The position numbers and the translations under genes were made by a program. Of a DNA stretch of 64,000 nucleotides, positions 1 through 7,572 are shown piece after piece. The stretch lies in assembly GCA_020631935.1 (NCBI GenBank), contig JACKGP010000002.1, positions 62,001 through 126,000 of the forward strand. Direction: 5' to 3'. This stretch comes from Candidatus Nomurabacteria bacterium. GTDB lineage: Bacteria > Patescibacteriota > Saccharimonadia > Saccharimonadales > Saccharimonadaceae. Under the pieces are notes generated by a model. It did no database searches and was not told where the DNA came from. It saw nothing but the letters and a program-made list of their open reading frames with translations. Each line of letters opens with the position of its first letter. Position 1 is the first letter of the stretch.

Positions 1-440
1 GAGAAGTCTGCGCTACGCGAGTACCTGAAGGTGTATGGTATAACCCACTGGCTCTGCGCATTCTGGTATACCGTGCCGCGCGTAAGCGTACGCATCACCT
101 CGGATGTAGTTGACATCACAGGATCGGAGTACGGAGGCAAAGGTGTCCCAATTGGCAACGTGACTGAAAAGTTTGCTGTCATCACATTACCAGCTTTGTA
201 GGTCTCACCCGCCGGTACGTAGGTCCCGACACGAAACTCTGTAGCGATTTTATTGCCGCTGATAGTCGTAGCAGCCAGCCTGCACATACCTGCGATGGCG
301 CCAGTTGGCGAAATCGCATACGCAGGAGCAGGTGCAGCTGCTGCCACCACTGGAGTCGTCCAGGCAACCCATTTCGCTACAGTGCGTCGACGCAAGATTG
401 CAGCCCCGCCATCCAATGCTTCAGTAGATTCACAGTCCAC
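1..440 (-). CDS. Partial secreted protein with a Tat-type signal peptide (C-terminus beyond window)
   Basis: An open minus-strand frame enters from the left edge with no stop down to position 1, giving about 146 residues. The N-terminus has a cluster of three arginines at residues 16-18 (RRRTVAK), then a moderately hydrophobic stretch ending in PAPAYA, as in a twin-arginine signal peptide with signal peptidase cleavage near residue 42. The TVAKWVAWTTPVV style is typical of actinobacterial surface proteins. The mature part is Thr/Ser/Val-rich and not recognised. The GTG at 440 is chosen because a GGGTGAG-like Shine-Dalgarno lies just upstream; GTG at 452 is the alternative. An 11-codon ATG frame (484-449) ends at the SD and could be a leader peptide. 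GC is visibly higher than in the genes from 1088 on. Confidence 0.6.
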   Translation of the reverse strand, partial: MDCESTEALDGGAAILRRRTVAKWVAWTTPVVAAAAPAPAYAISPTGAIAGMCRLAATTISGNKIATEFRVGTYVPAGETYKAGNVMTANFSVTLPIGTPLPPYSDPVMSTTSEVMRTLTRGTVYQNAQSQWVIPYTFRYSRSADF

Positions 441-552
441 AGTAGAGCTCACCCTTTCTGGTTGTAAGGAGTCTCGCTTTTCATAAAGTCTACAAAAAAC
501 GACTTATCCTATAATGGAACCTTACAGCGATTTACACAATACAAAGTTAAGA

Positions 553-596
553 GCCCCGCTCAGTCGACTGCGCTTTCGTGCAGGACTGAGCGGGGC
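553..596 (-). terminator. Long GC-rich hairpin, probable terminator of the 604-972 gene
   Basis: A perfect 13-base inverted repeat (553-565 with 584-596) encloses an inner stem-loop (568-583). It lies just downstream of the minus-strand gene at 604-972. The U-run after the stem is weak, so termination efficiency is uncertain. Confidence 0.55.
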
Positions 597-603
597 GGAG
601 GAT

Positions 604-972
604 CTAGGGCTGTGATTCGAGGAAGGCCTCCATGGAGACTTCCTCGGGATACGGCCCCTCCTCACTAGACTGGAAGAACCTCGACTCGCGGCCGTCGCGT
701 GCATAGTGCACCTGAGGCTGCGGACGAGATGTGTCCTCCAGACGTTCGCGCTGCTGGTGCTTGCGGTTGCGATTGTTGGCCCAGCGCGTAATATTCACGC
801 TAACCACCATCATGACCAGAAACAGCAGACACATACCCAGCAGGGCATAGCTGAGAACCCTTGCCCATACACCGTCATAGCCGTGAAACTTCACGGCGTA
901 GTACACCGCGACTCCGGTGACAGCGTACATAGCGAGGATGATCCAGTTGAACTTGATGTTCGACTTAAACAT
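604..972 (-). CDS. Small two-TM membrane protein of unknown function
   Basis: The protein has 122 residues when started at the ATG at 972, which follows an AAAGGAG Shine-Dalgarno at five bases; the frame opens 19 codons further upstream without such a site. Two membrane segments lie at about residues 8-26 and 38-57, followed by a hydrophilic, Arg/Glu-rich tail of about 60 residues likely in the cytoplasm. I do not recognise the family. Base composition is GC-rich and the expression signals are classical (promoter at 1035-1063 plus strong SD), unlike the mostly SD-less genes of this window, so transfer from another bacterium is plausible. It is followed by a strong hairpin and then the partial Tat-signal gene. 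Confidence 0.6.
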   Translation of the reverse strand: MFKSNIKFNWIILAMYAVTGVAVYYAVKFHGYDGVWARVLSYALLGMCLLFLVMMVVSVNITRWANNRNRKHQQRERLEDTSRPQPQVHYARDGRESRFFQSSEEGPYPEEVSMEAFLESQP

Positions 973-1034
973 GTGGTCTCCTTTCGGGGAAGTGCCTACA
1001 CACGGCGCGTAGGCGTGAAACTTGACCATTTTAT

Positions 1035-1063
1035 ATTATAGCATATATTCTTTATATAATCAA
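1035..1063 (-). promoter_or_regulatory. Sigma70-type promoter of the 604-972 gene
   Basis: On the minus strand TTGATT (1063-1058) is followed after exactly 17 bases by TATAAT (1040-1035). Its -35/-10 match that of the GC-rich gene at 28489. Confidence 0.6.
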
Positions 1064-1087
1064 TAGTCTATACTATTATCTGAATAT

Positions 1088-1654
1088 ATGAAACTAATTT
1101 TTGCTCTCGGTAACCCAGAAGATCGATATAGCGACACCCGCCACAACATTGGCTTTAAGATTGCTAATTCCTGGCTAGAAACAAAAGGCGGCAGTTTTCA
1201 GAACAAACCAAAGCTGAAGGCCGAACTCGCCGAAGTGAGTATGGGTGACGAAAAGATAATCGTTGCCAAGCCAAGCACCTACTATAATCTAGTCGGTGAA
1301 AGCTATCGGGCAATCATTGACTTCTATAAGATTTCACCTGAAGACACTCTAGTCATCCACGATGATATTGCCATTAACCTTGGTGCCGTTCGTATACGCT
1401 CTGGGGGCAGCTCTGGCGGCAATAACGGCATCAAAAGTATTATTGCTCACGGGGGCGAAAACTCTATCCGTCTACGGATTGGTTCTGCAAGCCAGCTGTC
1501 GTCTCGAATACCGAAATCTAATTACGTTCTGGGAAAACTATCGACTAGCGACAACAAAAGCCTTTTGGAGGTATATAAAACCGCCCTAGGTGCTATCGAT
1601 GACTTTATCGCAGGCTCAATCACTCAAACCACTATAAATACAGCAAAAGACTAA
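1088..1654 (+). CDS. pth: Peptidyl-tRNA hydrolase
   Basis: The enzyme cleaves the ester bond of peptidyl-tRNA released from stalled ribosomes, in the cytoplasm. It has 188 residues, the normal length. Motifs in order: GNPEDRYSDTRHNIG with catalytic His19, KPSTYYN with Asn67, HDD at 91-93 containing the catalytic-triad Asp, and GGSSGGNNGIKSI. In the last motif the usual Gly-His-Asn-Gly reads Gly-Asn-Asn-Gly, so the conserved substrate-binding histidine (E. coli His113) is Asn112. The start is the only sensible ATG. A TATACT hexamer at 1069-1074 implies a very short leader of about six bases without SD. The stop overlaps the stop of the convergent ZIP gene. Confidence 0.95.
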   Translation: MKLIFALGNPEDRYSDTRHNIGFKIANSWLETKGGSFQNKPKLKAELAEVSMGDEKIIVAKPSTYYNLVGESYRAIIDFYKISPEDTLVIHDDIAINLGAVRIRSGGSSGGNNGIKSIIAHGGENSIRLRIGSASQLSSRIPKSNYVLGKLSTSDNKSLLEVYKTALGAIDDFIAGSITQTTINTAKD

Positions 1655-2487
1655 ACAGCGTTGATGGTGCGCGATACACTGGCATGGTCGTGATTGTGCC
1701 CATCATGATGACTGTCGCTCTCACCGTGTGAGTGCGGTGTCATAGAAATAACCAACAACAGAACCAGAACACCTACGAGTAACATAGCCGCCTGACGGTT
1801 TCCTTCGCGACGTGGTTTTTCGTGAATGTCGGGAATAATATCGCTGGCTGCAATATAGATAAAAAACCCAGCCGCAATCGCCAAGAAGGGGGCGGGGTTA
1901 ATCTCAAAGCTACTACCAAGCCAAAAGGTCGCCATAGCTGTGATAACTGTAGCAAGTGCGCTTAAGAGACTTATAATTACCACATTTCGCGGCTTCATGC
2001 CCTTGCCGAGCAATATACTAAAGTCACCGATTTCCTGCGGTAGCTCATGGGCGGCCACGGCTACGGCTGTACCAATTCCAGCTGCAGGGCTGACCAAGAA
2101 CGCTGCGCCAATTGCTACACCGTCAATCGCATTGTGCAAAGTATCACCTATCACCACCAACCACTGGTGCACTTTATTGCGCCTGCCATGTATTTCGTCT
2201 TTATGATGGTGTTCATGGTGGTGAAACCAGCCCAGCATTCGTTCTAATATAAAGAATGACAAAAATCCACCGAGCGCAAAGGCTACTGATGTATGAATAT
2301 CGCTACCTTCGACTGCTTCTGGAAAAACCCCAAGAAAAGCTGCCGATAGCAGAGCACCCGCACCAAACGGTAAACCGTATTGAATTGCAGATTGGCGCAC
2401 CCTTTTGTTTTTTATTAATAGCAATCCTCCTAATAGAGAAAAGACACTTCCGATCAATGACCAGAAAAGAACTGTTAGATAGTCCAT
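1651..2487 (-). CDS. ZIP-family metal transporter
   Basis: A polytopic inner-membrane protein of 278 residues with about eight membrane segments that probably imports Zn2+ or another divalent metal. The two metal-site helices of the ZIP family are present: HNAIDGVAIG at about residues 118-127 and HELPQEIGD at about 147-155. The cytoplasmic loop between TM3 and TM4 carries FHHHEHHH, and the C-terminal end is His/Asp-rich (HSHGESDSHHDGHNHDH), both typical metal-sensing or buffering segments. The SD AAAGGA lies six bases before the ATG. It is convergent with pth, the stops overlapping by a few bases. The exact metal cannot be told from sequence. Confidence 0.9.
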   Translation of the reverse strand: MDYLTVLFWSLIGSVFSLLGGLLLIKNKRVRQSAIQYGLPFGAGALLSAAFLGVFPEAVEGSDIHTSVAFALGGFLSFFILERMLGWFHHHEHHHKDEIHGRRNKVHQWLVVIGDTLHNAIDGVAIGAAFLVSPAAGIGTAVAVAAHELPQEIGDFSILLGKGMKPRNVVIISLLSALATVITAMATFWLGSSFEINPAPFLAIAAGFFIYIAASDIIPDIHEKPRREGNRQAAMLLVGVLVLLLVISMTPHSHGESDSHHDGHNHDHASVSRTINAV

Positions 2488-2603
2488 AATTTATCCTTTA
2501 TTTTTTATGTATCAAATTTGAAATTCTAAACTAAGATTAACACTCGCAGTATTACATTCAGGCCTATGCGTTATTGAAACTATACCACAAGTGTAGACTA
2601 CGG

Positions 2604-2645
2604 GCAATAAAAAAGCGCTAGGTAAGGGTGGGCATCACCTAGCGC
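2604..2645 (-). terminator. Strong intrinsic terminator of a minus-strand transcript
   Basis: A perfect 9-bp stem (2637-2645 with 2615-2623) with a 13-base loop is followed on the minus strand by six T (2614-2609) and TATT. No protein-coding gene lies directly upstream on this strand, so it ends the noncoding unit starting near 2946. Confidence 0.8.
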
Positions 2646-2946
2646 CATTTTACCCTTCAACCCACACCAGATGAAGCGCTCGAACCAAACTCCACAGTGG
2701 TTGACGCCTGATGAATCACTACTTGATAGTCATCTTTGAATGGTAGCCTCGAGTAAACTCGAGGGGTTAAAGGGGTTAGTATGTAAACAATGTTTGGAAT
2801 ACTCTTGGAAGTGGAGGGTAGAATACTTCGTCAAAAGCCATTGTTTACACCTAACTAAGAATTTTTCATGAAGAAAAACTCTGTTAGAATAGGGGGTATA
2901 AGGTGCGTTTGACTGGACCTCGCAGAGGCTACTCCAGCCAATCGTC
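2608..2946 (-). ncRNA. Orphan structured RNA of about 340 nt, family unknown
   Basis: A near-consensus minus-strand promoter (2951-2979) and a strong terminator (2604-2645) frame about 340 bases without a convincing protein gene. The predicted RNA opens with a 9-bp stem (2941-2933 with 2917-2909) containing one G.U pair that exists only on the minus strand and enclosing a second small hairpin. A 12-bp helix pairs 2850-2839 with 2792-2781, and an isolated 7-bp hairpin (2764-2747) follows. It lacks the hallmarks of RNase P RNA (no GAGGAAAGUC-like core), tmRNA (no T-arm or CCA end) and SRP RNA. A 21-codon ATG frame, MAFDEVFYPPLPRVFQTLFTY (2841-2776), lies within the 12-bp hairpin and could be a small peptide. 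Function unknown; a trans-acting RNA is inferred from the architecture. Confidence 0.55.
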
Positions 2947-2950
2947 TACG

Positions 2951-2979
2951 ATATTAGCACTTATTTGACATAAAGTCAA
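2951..2979 (-). promoter_or_regulatory. Near-consensus promoter for the orphan RNA
   Basis: On the minus strand TTGACT (2979-2974), a 17-base spacer and TATAAT-like TAATAT (2956-2951) predict a start near 2945. The -35 lies inside the palindrome TTGACATAAAGTCAA (2965-2979), a possible operator. Confidence 0.7.
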
Positions 2980-2999
2980 TACCTTTTGCAACAAAACTT

Positions 3000-3857
3000 A
3001 TGAAAATCAATGAAATATCACCTCAATCAAATAAATATCTCCAGATATTAGCGAATATTGCGCCGAAACCAAAAAAGTTATATTACTGCGGAACATTACC
3101 AGAATTACGCCTGCCGACAGTGGCAATAGTCGGAACCAGGAAACCGACTAGCTATGGCAAAGAGGTGACTACTAAGCTTGCAGAGGGATTTGCACGTCGA
3201 GGGGTGGTGATTGTAAGTGGCCTAGCGCTGGGCGTTGACGGCTTAGCTCATAAGTCAGCACTAAACGTAGGAGGCTTAACTCTGGCAGTTCTAGGAAACG
3301 GCCTAAGCTACATCTACCCACAGGCCCACGATCAACTAGGTAAGCAAATAGTAAAGAAGGGCGGTGCACTAATTAGTGAATATCCGCCAGAAGCACGAGC
3401 CAGACCGCACTATTTCCTGGAAAGAAATAGAATCGTTAGTGGTCTGGCCGACATTGTAGTAATCACAGAGGCTGCAAGTCGCTCTGGGACGCTAAACACT
3501 GCCATGCACGCCATAGAACAAGGTAGAGACGTCTTTGTCGTACCGGGCCCTATTACAAGTCCTATGAGTACGGGGTGTAATCAGTTGCTAAAACAGGGCG
3601 CTAACCCAATTACCAGCGTAGACGATATCCTAGACATAATAGCTCCAATTAACGATTCGAGACAGGCGCCGCTTGCCCTTGGCTCGACGCCACTGGAAAA
3701 TAAGGTCATAGAACTGATACGAAGCGGCGTACGCGATGGCGACGAATTGCAGCAAAAAGCCAAAACAACCGCAACCGAACTCTCCGAAGCCATGACTATG
3801 CTTGAAATAAATGGCATAATTCGCAGCCTAGGGGCAGATCAATGGTCACTTCGATAA
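3000..3857 (+). CDS. dprA: DNA-processing protein A (DprA/Smf)
   Basis: DprA binds incoming single-stranded DNA during natural transformation and loads RecA, in the cytoplasm. The 285-residue protein has the extended Rossmann fold: VAIVGTRKPTSYG (about 41-53), SGLALGVDGLAHKSAL, GNGLSYIYPQAH, RPHYFLERNRIVSGL, EAASRSGTLNTA and GPITSPMSTGCNQLLKQGA. The last 65 residues form a winged-helix (DML1-like) domain. An N-terminal SAM-like domain is absent or very short. No SD precedes the ATG. Its presence fits DNA uptake, known to matter for Saccharibacteria that scavenge nucleic acids; no com genes lie nearby. Confidence 0.93.
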   Translation: MKINEISPQSNKYLQILANIAPKPKKLYYCGTLPELRLPTVAIVGTRKPTSYGKEVTTKLAEGFARRGVVIVSGLALGVDGLAHKSALNVGGLTLAVLGNGLSYIYPQAHDQLGKQIVKKGGALISEYPPEARARPHYFLERNRIVSGLADIVVITEAASRSGTLNTAMHAIEQGRDVFVVPGPITSPMSTGCNQLLKQGANPITSVDDILDIIAPINDSRQAPLALGSTPLENKVIELIRSGVRDGDELQQKAKTTATELSEAMTMLEINGIIRSLGADQWSLR

Positions 3858-3872
3858 ACCGTAAATCCTAGC

Positions 3873-3903
3873 TTGCATTTTTAAAAAACTTGCGTAGTAT
3901 AAA
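3873..3903 (+). promoter_or_regulatory. Probable topA promoter
   Basis: TTGCAT (3873-3878) is followed after 16 bases by TAGTAT (3895-3900), overlapping TATAAA, about 20-30 bases before the topA start. Confidence 0.45.
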
Positions 3904-3932
3904 GCTTTGTGTTTAATTGAGAAATGTATACC

Positions 3933-6236
3933 ATGAGCAAAAACCTAGTAATAGTAGAGTCACCGGCCAAAGCAAAAACTATCGAGAAGTATCTCGGTAA
4001 AGGTTTTACTGTGCTATCAAGCATTGGTCACATTCGCTCAATTCCGAAAAAGACAAAGACTGGCGTTGCGCCGGTTGATATAAAGAACAATTTTACAACG
4101 GTTTACGAAGTCGACCCGGAAAAAAGAAAAGTTATAACCGCGCTAAAAAAGGCCGCAAAAGAAGCCGACACCGTCTGGCTAGCTACAGATGAGGACCGAG
4201 AAGGGGAGGCTATTGCCTGGCATTTATGCGAGGTCTTGAAACTTGACCCTAAAACGACTAATCGTATAGTTTTCCACGAAATCACCAAATCAGCGATTGA
4301 AGATGCAATTAAAAACCCACGCACTGTAGACATGCGACTCGTAGAAGCTCAGCAAGCTAGGCAAATACTCGACAGAATTGTCGGATTTGAGCTCAGTCCA
4401 GTAGTCTGGCAGAAAGTCCCAGGCGGAAAATCAGCTGGACGCGTTCAAAGCCCAGCCGTACGACTACTAGTAGAGCGGGAACAAGAGATTAACTCCTTCT
4501 CGACCAGTAGTAAATTCAGGGTAGTCGCCTTGTTTCATCATGATAATCACGAATTTAAGGCTGAATTAAACAAACGCTTCGACACCGAAGAAGATGCCGC
4601 TAAGTTCCTAGCCAGCCTGTCTGGTGCAGAGTTTTCAGTATCTGCTGTAGAAAAAAAGCCAGGAACTAGAAATCCTTCAGCTCCGTTTACAACTAGTACG
4701 CTACAACAGGAGGCCAACTCAAAACTGGGCTTTAGCTCAAAAGCCACAATGGCCGCCGCCCAAAAACTATATCAGGCCGGAAAAATTACCTACATGCGTA
4801 CGGATAGCGTGGCACTGTCTGGTCAGGCGATATCAGCCGCCACCGACTATATTAAACGACTATACGGACCAAACTACTCACACATTCGCAAGTTCAAGAC
4901 TAAATCGGCAAGCGCCCAGGAAGCACACGAAGCAATCAGGCCAACCGACATAACTCTTGAGACTGCCGCAAATAACGAATACGACCAAAAACTTTACGAC
5001 CTCATCAGGCGACGGACTATCGCCAGCCAGATGAGTCCTGCAAAGCTAGAAAGAACTACAGTTGCTATCAAAATATCTACTAGCGACCATACATTCGAAG
5101 CTAAGGGCGAAGTCGTAGTTTTCGATGGTTTTTTGCGAGTTTACGGCGGAGGTAAAGACGAGCTACTGCCAAAAATTGCCAATCTAGATATCGTAAACTT
5201 ATCCGAAGTTACCGCTAGGCAAATATTTAGTAAACCACCCGCGCGATACACCGAAGGTAGTCTTGTAAAGGCCCTTGAAGATCTTGGAATTGGTCGACCA
5301 AGCACATACGCATCTATCATAGACACCATTCAGACACGAGGCTACGTTGAAAAAGGTGACGGAGAGGGGTCTCCTCGTGAAGTCATAGTTCTAAGTCTTA
5401 TTGATAACAAAGTGGAGCGAGAAGTAGCCGAAGAGAAGTCAGGATCTACAAAAGGAAAGTTAATACCAACCCCTGCGGGAGAACTGATAGCCGGGTTCCT
5501 GGGTGATTACTTTGAGCCGATTGTTGATTACGGGTTTACCGCCAAAGCCGAGGAACAGTTTGATAATATCGCCGACGGTTCACTTGAAAGAAACAAGATG
5601 CTAAAAGATTTCTACGACCCATTCCACGCCCTCGTTGAGAAATCAAGCGACATAGATCGCAGCAAAGTTGGCACAAACAGGGAAGTTGGAATCCACCCAA
5701 AAACCAACAAGCCTATTTTTGCTAGGTTCGGTCGATTTGGCCCCATGCTACAACTTGGCCACCAAGACGACGAAGAAAAGCCTCAGTTCGCCCCGTTACC
5801 AAAGGGTGAAAGACTAGAAACTGTGACACTGGAGCAGGCTATCGAAGCATTTAAGCTACCCAGGCTGGTCGGCAAGACCGAAGATGGACAGGATATCAAA
5901 GCCAATATCGGTAGATTTGGTCCATATATACAGGTGGGTAAGCTTTACGTAAGCCTAAAAGAGGACGACCCGCGCGATGTCACAGAGGCCAAGGCTCGCG
6001 AGCTATACGCAGAAAGGCTAAAAGCTGAAGCCGAAAAAAACATCAATGACTTTGGAGACGGCATAAAAGTACTAAATGGTCGCTTTGGTCCATATGTAAC
6101 AGATGGCAAGAAGAACGCTAAAATTCCAAAAGACACCGACCCAAAGTCGATAAGCCGCGAGGATGCAAAAAACTTACTTTCCAAAGCTCCTGAGCGTAAA
6201 AAAAGAGCTCGCACCAAGCGAAAATCATCAAAATAG
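3933..6236 (+). CDS. topA: DNA topoisomerase I (type IA)
   Basis: Relaxes negative supercoils by single-strand passage. The 767-residue protein begins with the TOPRIM domain (VIVESPAKAKTIEKYLG near residue 6; acidic DEDREGEAIAWHL from residue 86). The active-site tyrosine is Tyr287 in TYMRTDS, followed by EAHEAIRPTD. The C-terminus lacks the four-cysteine zinc fingers of E. coli TopA and instead has three repeats built on GRFGPxxQ/T (near FARFGRFGPML, NIGRFGPYIQ and LNGRFGPYVT), ending in a Lys/Arg-rich tail. I chose the ATG at 3933 because MSKNLVIVESPAKAKT is the family start; an in-frame ATG at 3924 adds MYT. No clear SD is present. Confidence 0.95.
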   Translation: MSKNLVIVESPAKAKTIEKYLGKGFTVLSSIGHIRSIPKKTKTGVAPVDIKNNFTTVYEVDPEKRKVITALKKAAKEADTVWLATDEDREGEAIAWHLCEVLKLDPKTTNRIVFHEITKSAIEDAIKNPRTVDMRLVEAQQARQILDRIVGFELSPVVWQKVPGGKSAGRVQSPAVRLLVEREQEINSFSTSSKFRVVALFHHDNHEFKAELNKRFDTEEDAAKFLASLSGAEFSVSAVEKKPGTRNPSAPFTTSTLQQEANSKLGFSSKATMAAAQKLYQAGKITYMRTDSVALSGQAISAATDYIKRLYGPNYSHIRKFKTKSASAQEAHEAIRPTDITLETAANNEYDQKLYDLIRRRTIASQMSPAKLERTTVAIKISTSDHTFEAKGEVVVFDGFLRVYGGGKDELLPKIANLDIVNLSEVTARQIFSKPPARYTEGSLVKALEDLGIGRPSTYASIIDTIQTRGYVEKGDGEGSPREVIVLSLIDNKVEREVAEEKSGSTKGKLIPTPAGELIAGFLGDYFEPIVDYGFTAKAEEQFDNIADGSLERNKMLKDFYDPFHALVEKSSDIDRSKVGTNREVGIHPKTNKPIFARFGRFGPMLQLGHQDDEEKPQFAPLPKGERLETVTLEQAIEAFKLPRLVGKTEDGQDIKANIGRFGPYIQVGKLYVSLKEDDPRDVTEAKARELYAERLKAEAEKNINDFGDGIKVLNGRFGPYVTDGKKNAKIPKDTDPKSISREDAKNLLSKAPERKKRARTKRKSSK

Positions 6237-6359
6237 CGATACAGCAATACCTTTCATTTACAAGTGCCATAAAAGATTAGTCTAATTTTAAAATGTCTAA
6301 TCAACCCATTACCATAAGCGTCTAGTATGTGCTATAATATAAATCAGAAAGAATCATGT

Positions 6360-6388
6360 TTGACATAGAGCTTCAATTGTTCTATAAT
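6360..6388 (+). promoter_or_regulatory. Consensus sigma70 promoter upstream of the region-4/HARE-HTH gene
   Basis: A perfect TTGACA (6360-6365), 17-base spacer and perfect TATAAT (6383-6388). It is the strongest promoter in the window by consensus and implies high expression of the downstream gene with a leader of about 60 bases. Confidence 0.8.
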
Positions 6389-6455
6389 CAATATTTAATC
6401 AAAGTTAATACCTAAATAAATGCCCAACTGGTGGAATGGCGGCACGAGGAAACCG

Positions 6456-7514
6456 ATGAACGAAACACCTGACGCACAAACTTCAAGCAACATTACTAAA
6501 TCAGTATCTGATGTTTTAAGTATTATTGATCAAGAGCGTGAGCGTGAGATAATTAGCCGTCGGTTTGGCCTATTTGACCACAAGGAAACACTGGAGCAGA
6601 TAGGCGAGTTACTCGGCATTACTAGGGAGCGTGTTAGGCAACTCGAAAAAGCAATTCTTATACGACTAAAGATAGCAGCCGAGGGCGGTAAAATCCCGTC
6701 TTTGAGCGAAGTAGAGAAAGAGCTAGTACTGCGACTATCTGAGTGCGGCAGAGTGTCTCGTGTAAGTGACTTAGCTGATCGCATTGACACAGAAGGTAAG
6801 AGTAAGTACCTTAAGGCTCACATAGGATTCTTGGCCGAACTATCTCCAAAACTTACGGCCTTAAACGAAAATGACCGCTTCTACCACTCAGTAGGCATTA
6901 GTGATTACGGTGATGAAAAGGATCTTAAGTCAAAAGTCAGCGCTATCGTTACCGTCATAAAAAAACACGGCGAGCCAATCACGGAATCGGAATTACACTC
7001 GAAAATAGACGGCTACGAACATCCAGATCAGGTAAAGGCAATGGCAAGCCTGAGCAAAGACCTAGCCTCTCTAAAGAACCTCTGGGGCCTAGTGAAGTGG
7101 CCGTTAGTTAATCCAAAGAATATTCGTGACAAGATTTATGTTATCTTGGCTGACAATAGCAAGCCTATGCATTTTTCTGATATTGCCAAAGCAATAAAGA
7201 CTAGTGATTTTAAGCGCAAAAATGTCACAACTCAAGCGATCCACAACGAACTAATCAAAGATAAGCGCTTCGTGCTAATCGGGCGCGGAATATACGCCTT
7301 AAATGAGTGGGGCTACAAGAGGGGAACTGTCGCAGACATCATCGCACAAATCCTAGACGACTCCAATGAGCCGCTACATCGAGATGAGATAGTGCGACGG
7401 GTTCTTAAGAAGCGACAGGTTAAAGAAACAACTATTCTGTTAAACCTGCAAAGCAAACCCCAGTTCAAACGAGTGGCTAAGGCTACATACGTATTCGACA
7501 AAGAAAAATCTTAA
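6456..7514 (+). CDS. Sigma70 region-4-like protein with HARE-HTH-type domains; not a complete sigma factor
   Basis: A 352-residue cytoplasmic DNA-binding protein. Residues about 24-72 form a sigma region 4 helix-turn-helix (REREIISRRFGLFD, then TLEQIGELLGITRERVRQLEKAILIRLK), nearly identical in style to the -35 reader of primary sigma factors. Regions 1.2, 2 and 3 are absent. The remainder contains two or three winged-helix modules resembling the HARE-HTH domain of the RNA polymerase delta subunit (for example MHFSDIAKAIKTSDFKRKNV and PLHRDEIVRRVLKKRQV). This suggests an RNA polymerase-associated or promoter-binding regulator rather than a sigma factor. Start at 6456 is set by a GAGG SD six bases upstream; the frame opens at 6420 without SD. 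It has its own perfect promoter and is followed by the VirD4-like ATPase. Confidence 0.75.
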   Translation: MNETPDAQTSSNITKSVSDVLSIIDQEREREIISRRFGLFDHKETLEQIGELLGITRERVRQLEKAILIRLKIAAEGGKIPSLSEVEKELVLRLSECGRVSRVSDLADRIDTEGKSKYLKAHIGFLAELSPKLTALNENDRFYHSVGISDYGDEKDLKSKVSAIVTVIKKHGEPITESELHSKIDGYEHPDQVKAMASLSKDLASLKNLWGLVKWPLVNPKNIRDKIYVILADNSKPMHFSDIAKAIKTSDFKRKNVTTQAIHNELIKDKRFVLIGRGIYALNEWGYKRGTVADIIAQILDDSNEPLHRDEIVRRVLKKRQVKETTILLNLQSKPQFKRVAKATYVFDKEKS

Positions 7515-7572
7515 ATATCTGATCAGAGGTTGTAAACTAACTCCATAGATGAGAAAATAGGAGATAGTCATC

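Noticed and set aside
706..1041. Plus-strand 111-residue frame over the left-edge gene
   Set aside because: It opposes a minus-strand gene with proper promoter, SD and TM segments; no SD or family features of its own.
2608..2946. RNase P RNA, tmRNA or 6S RNA as identity of the orphan transcript
   Set aside because: No GAGGAAAGUC core, no T-arm or CCA end and no alanine-rich tag frame, and it does not have the 6S bubble layout that I could recognise.
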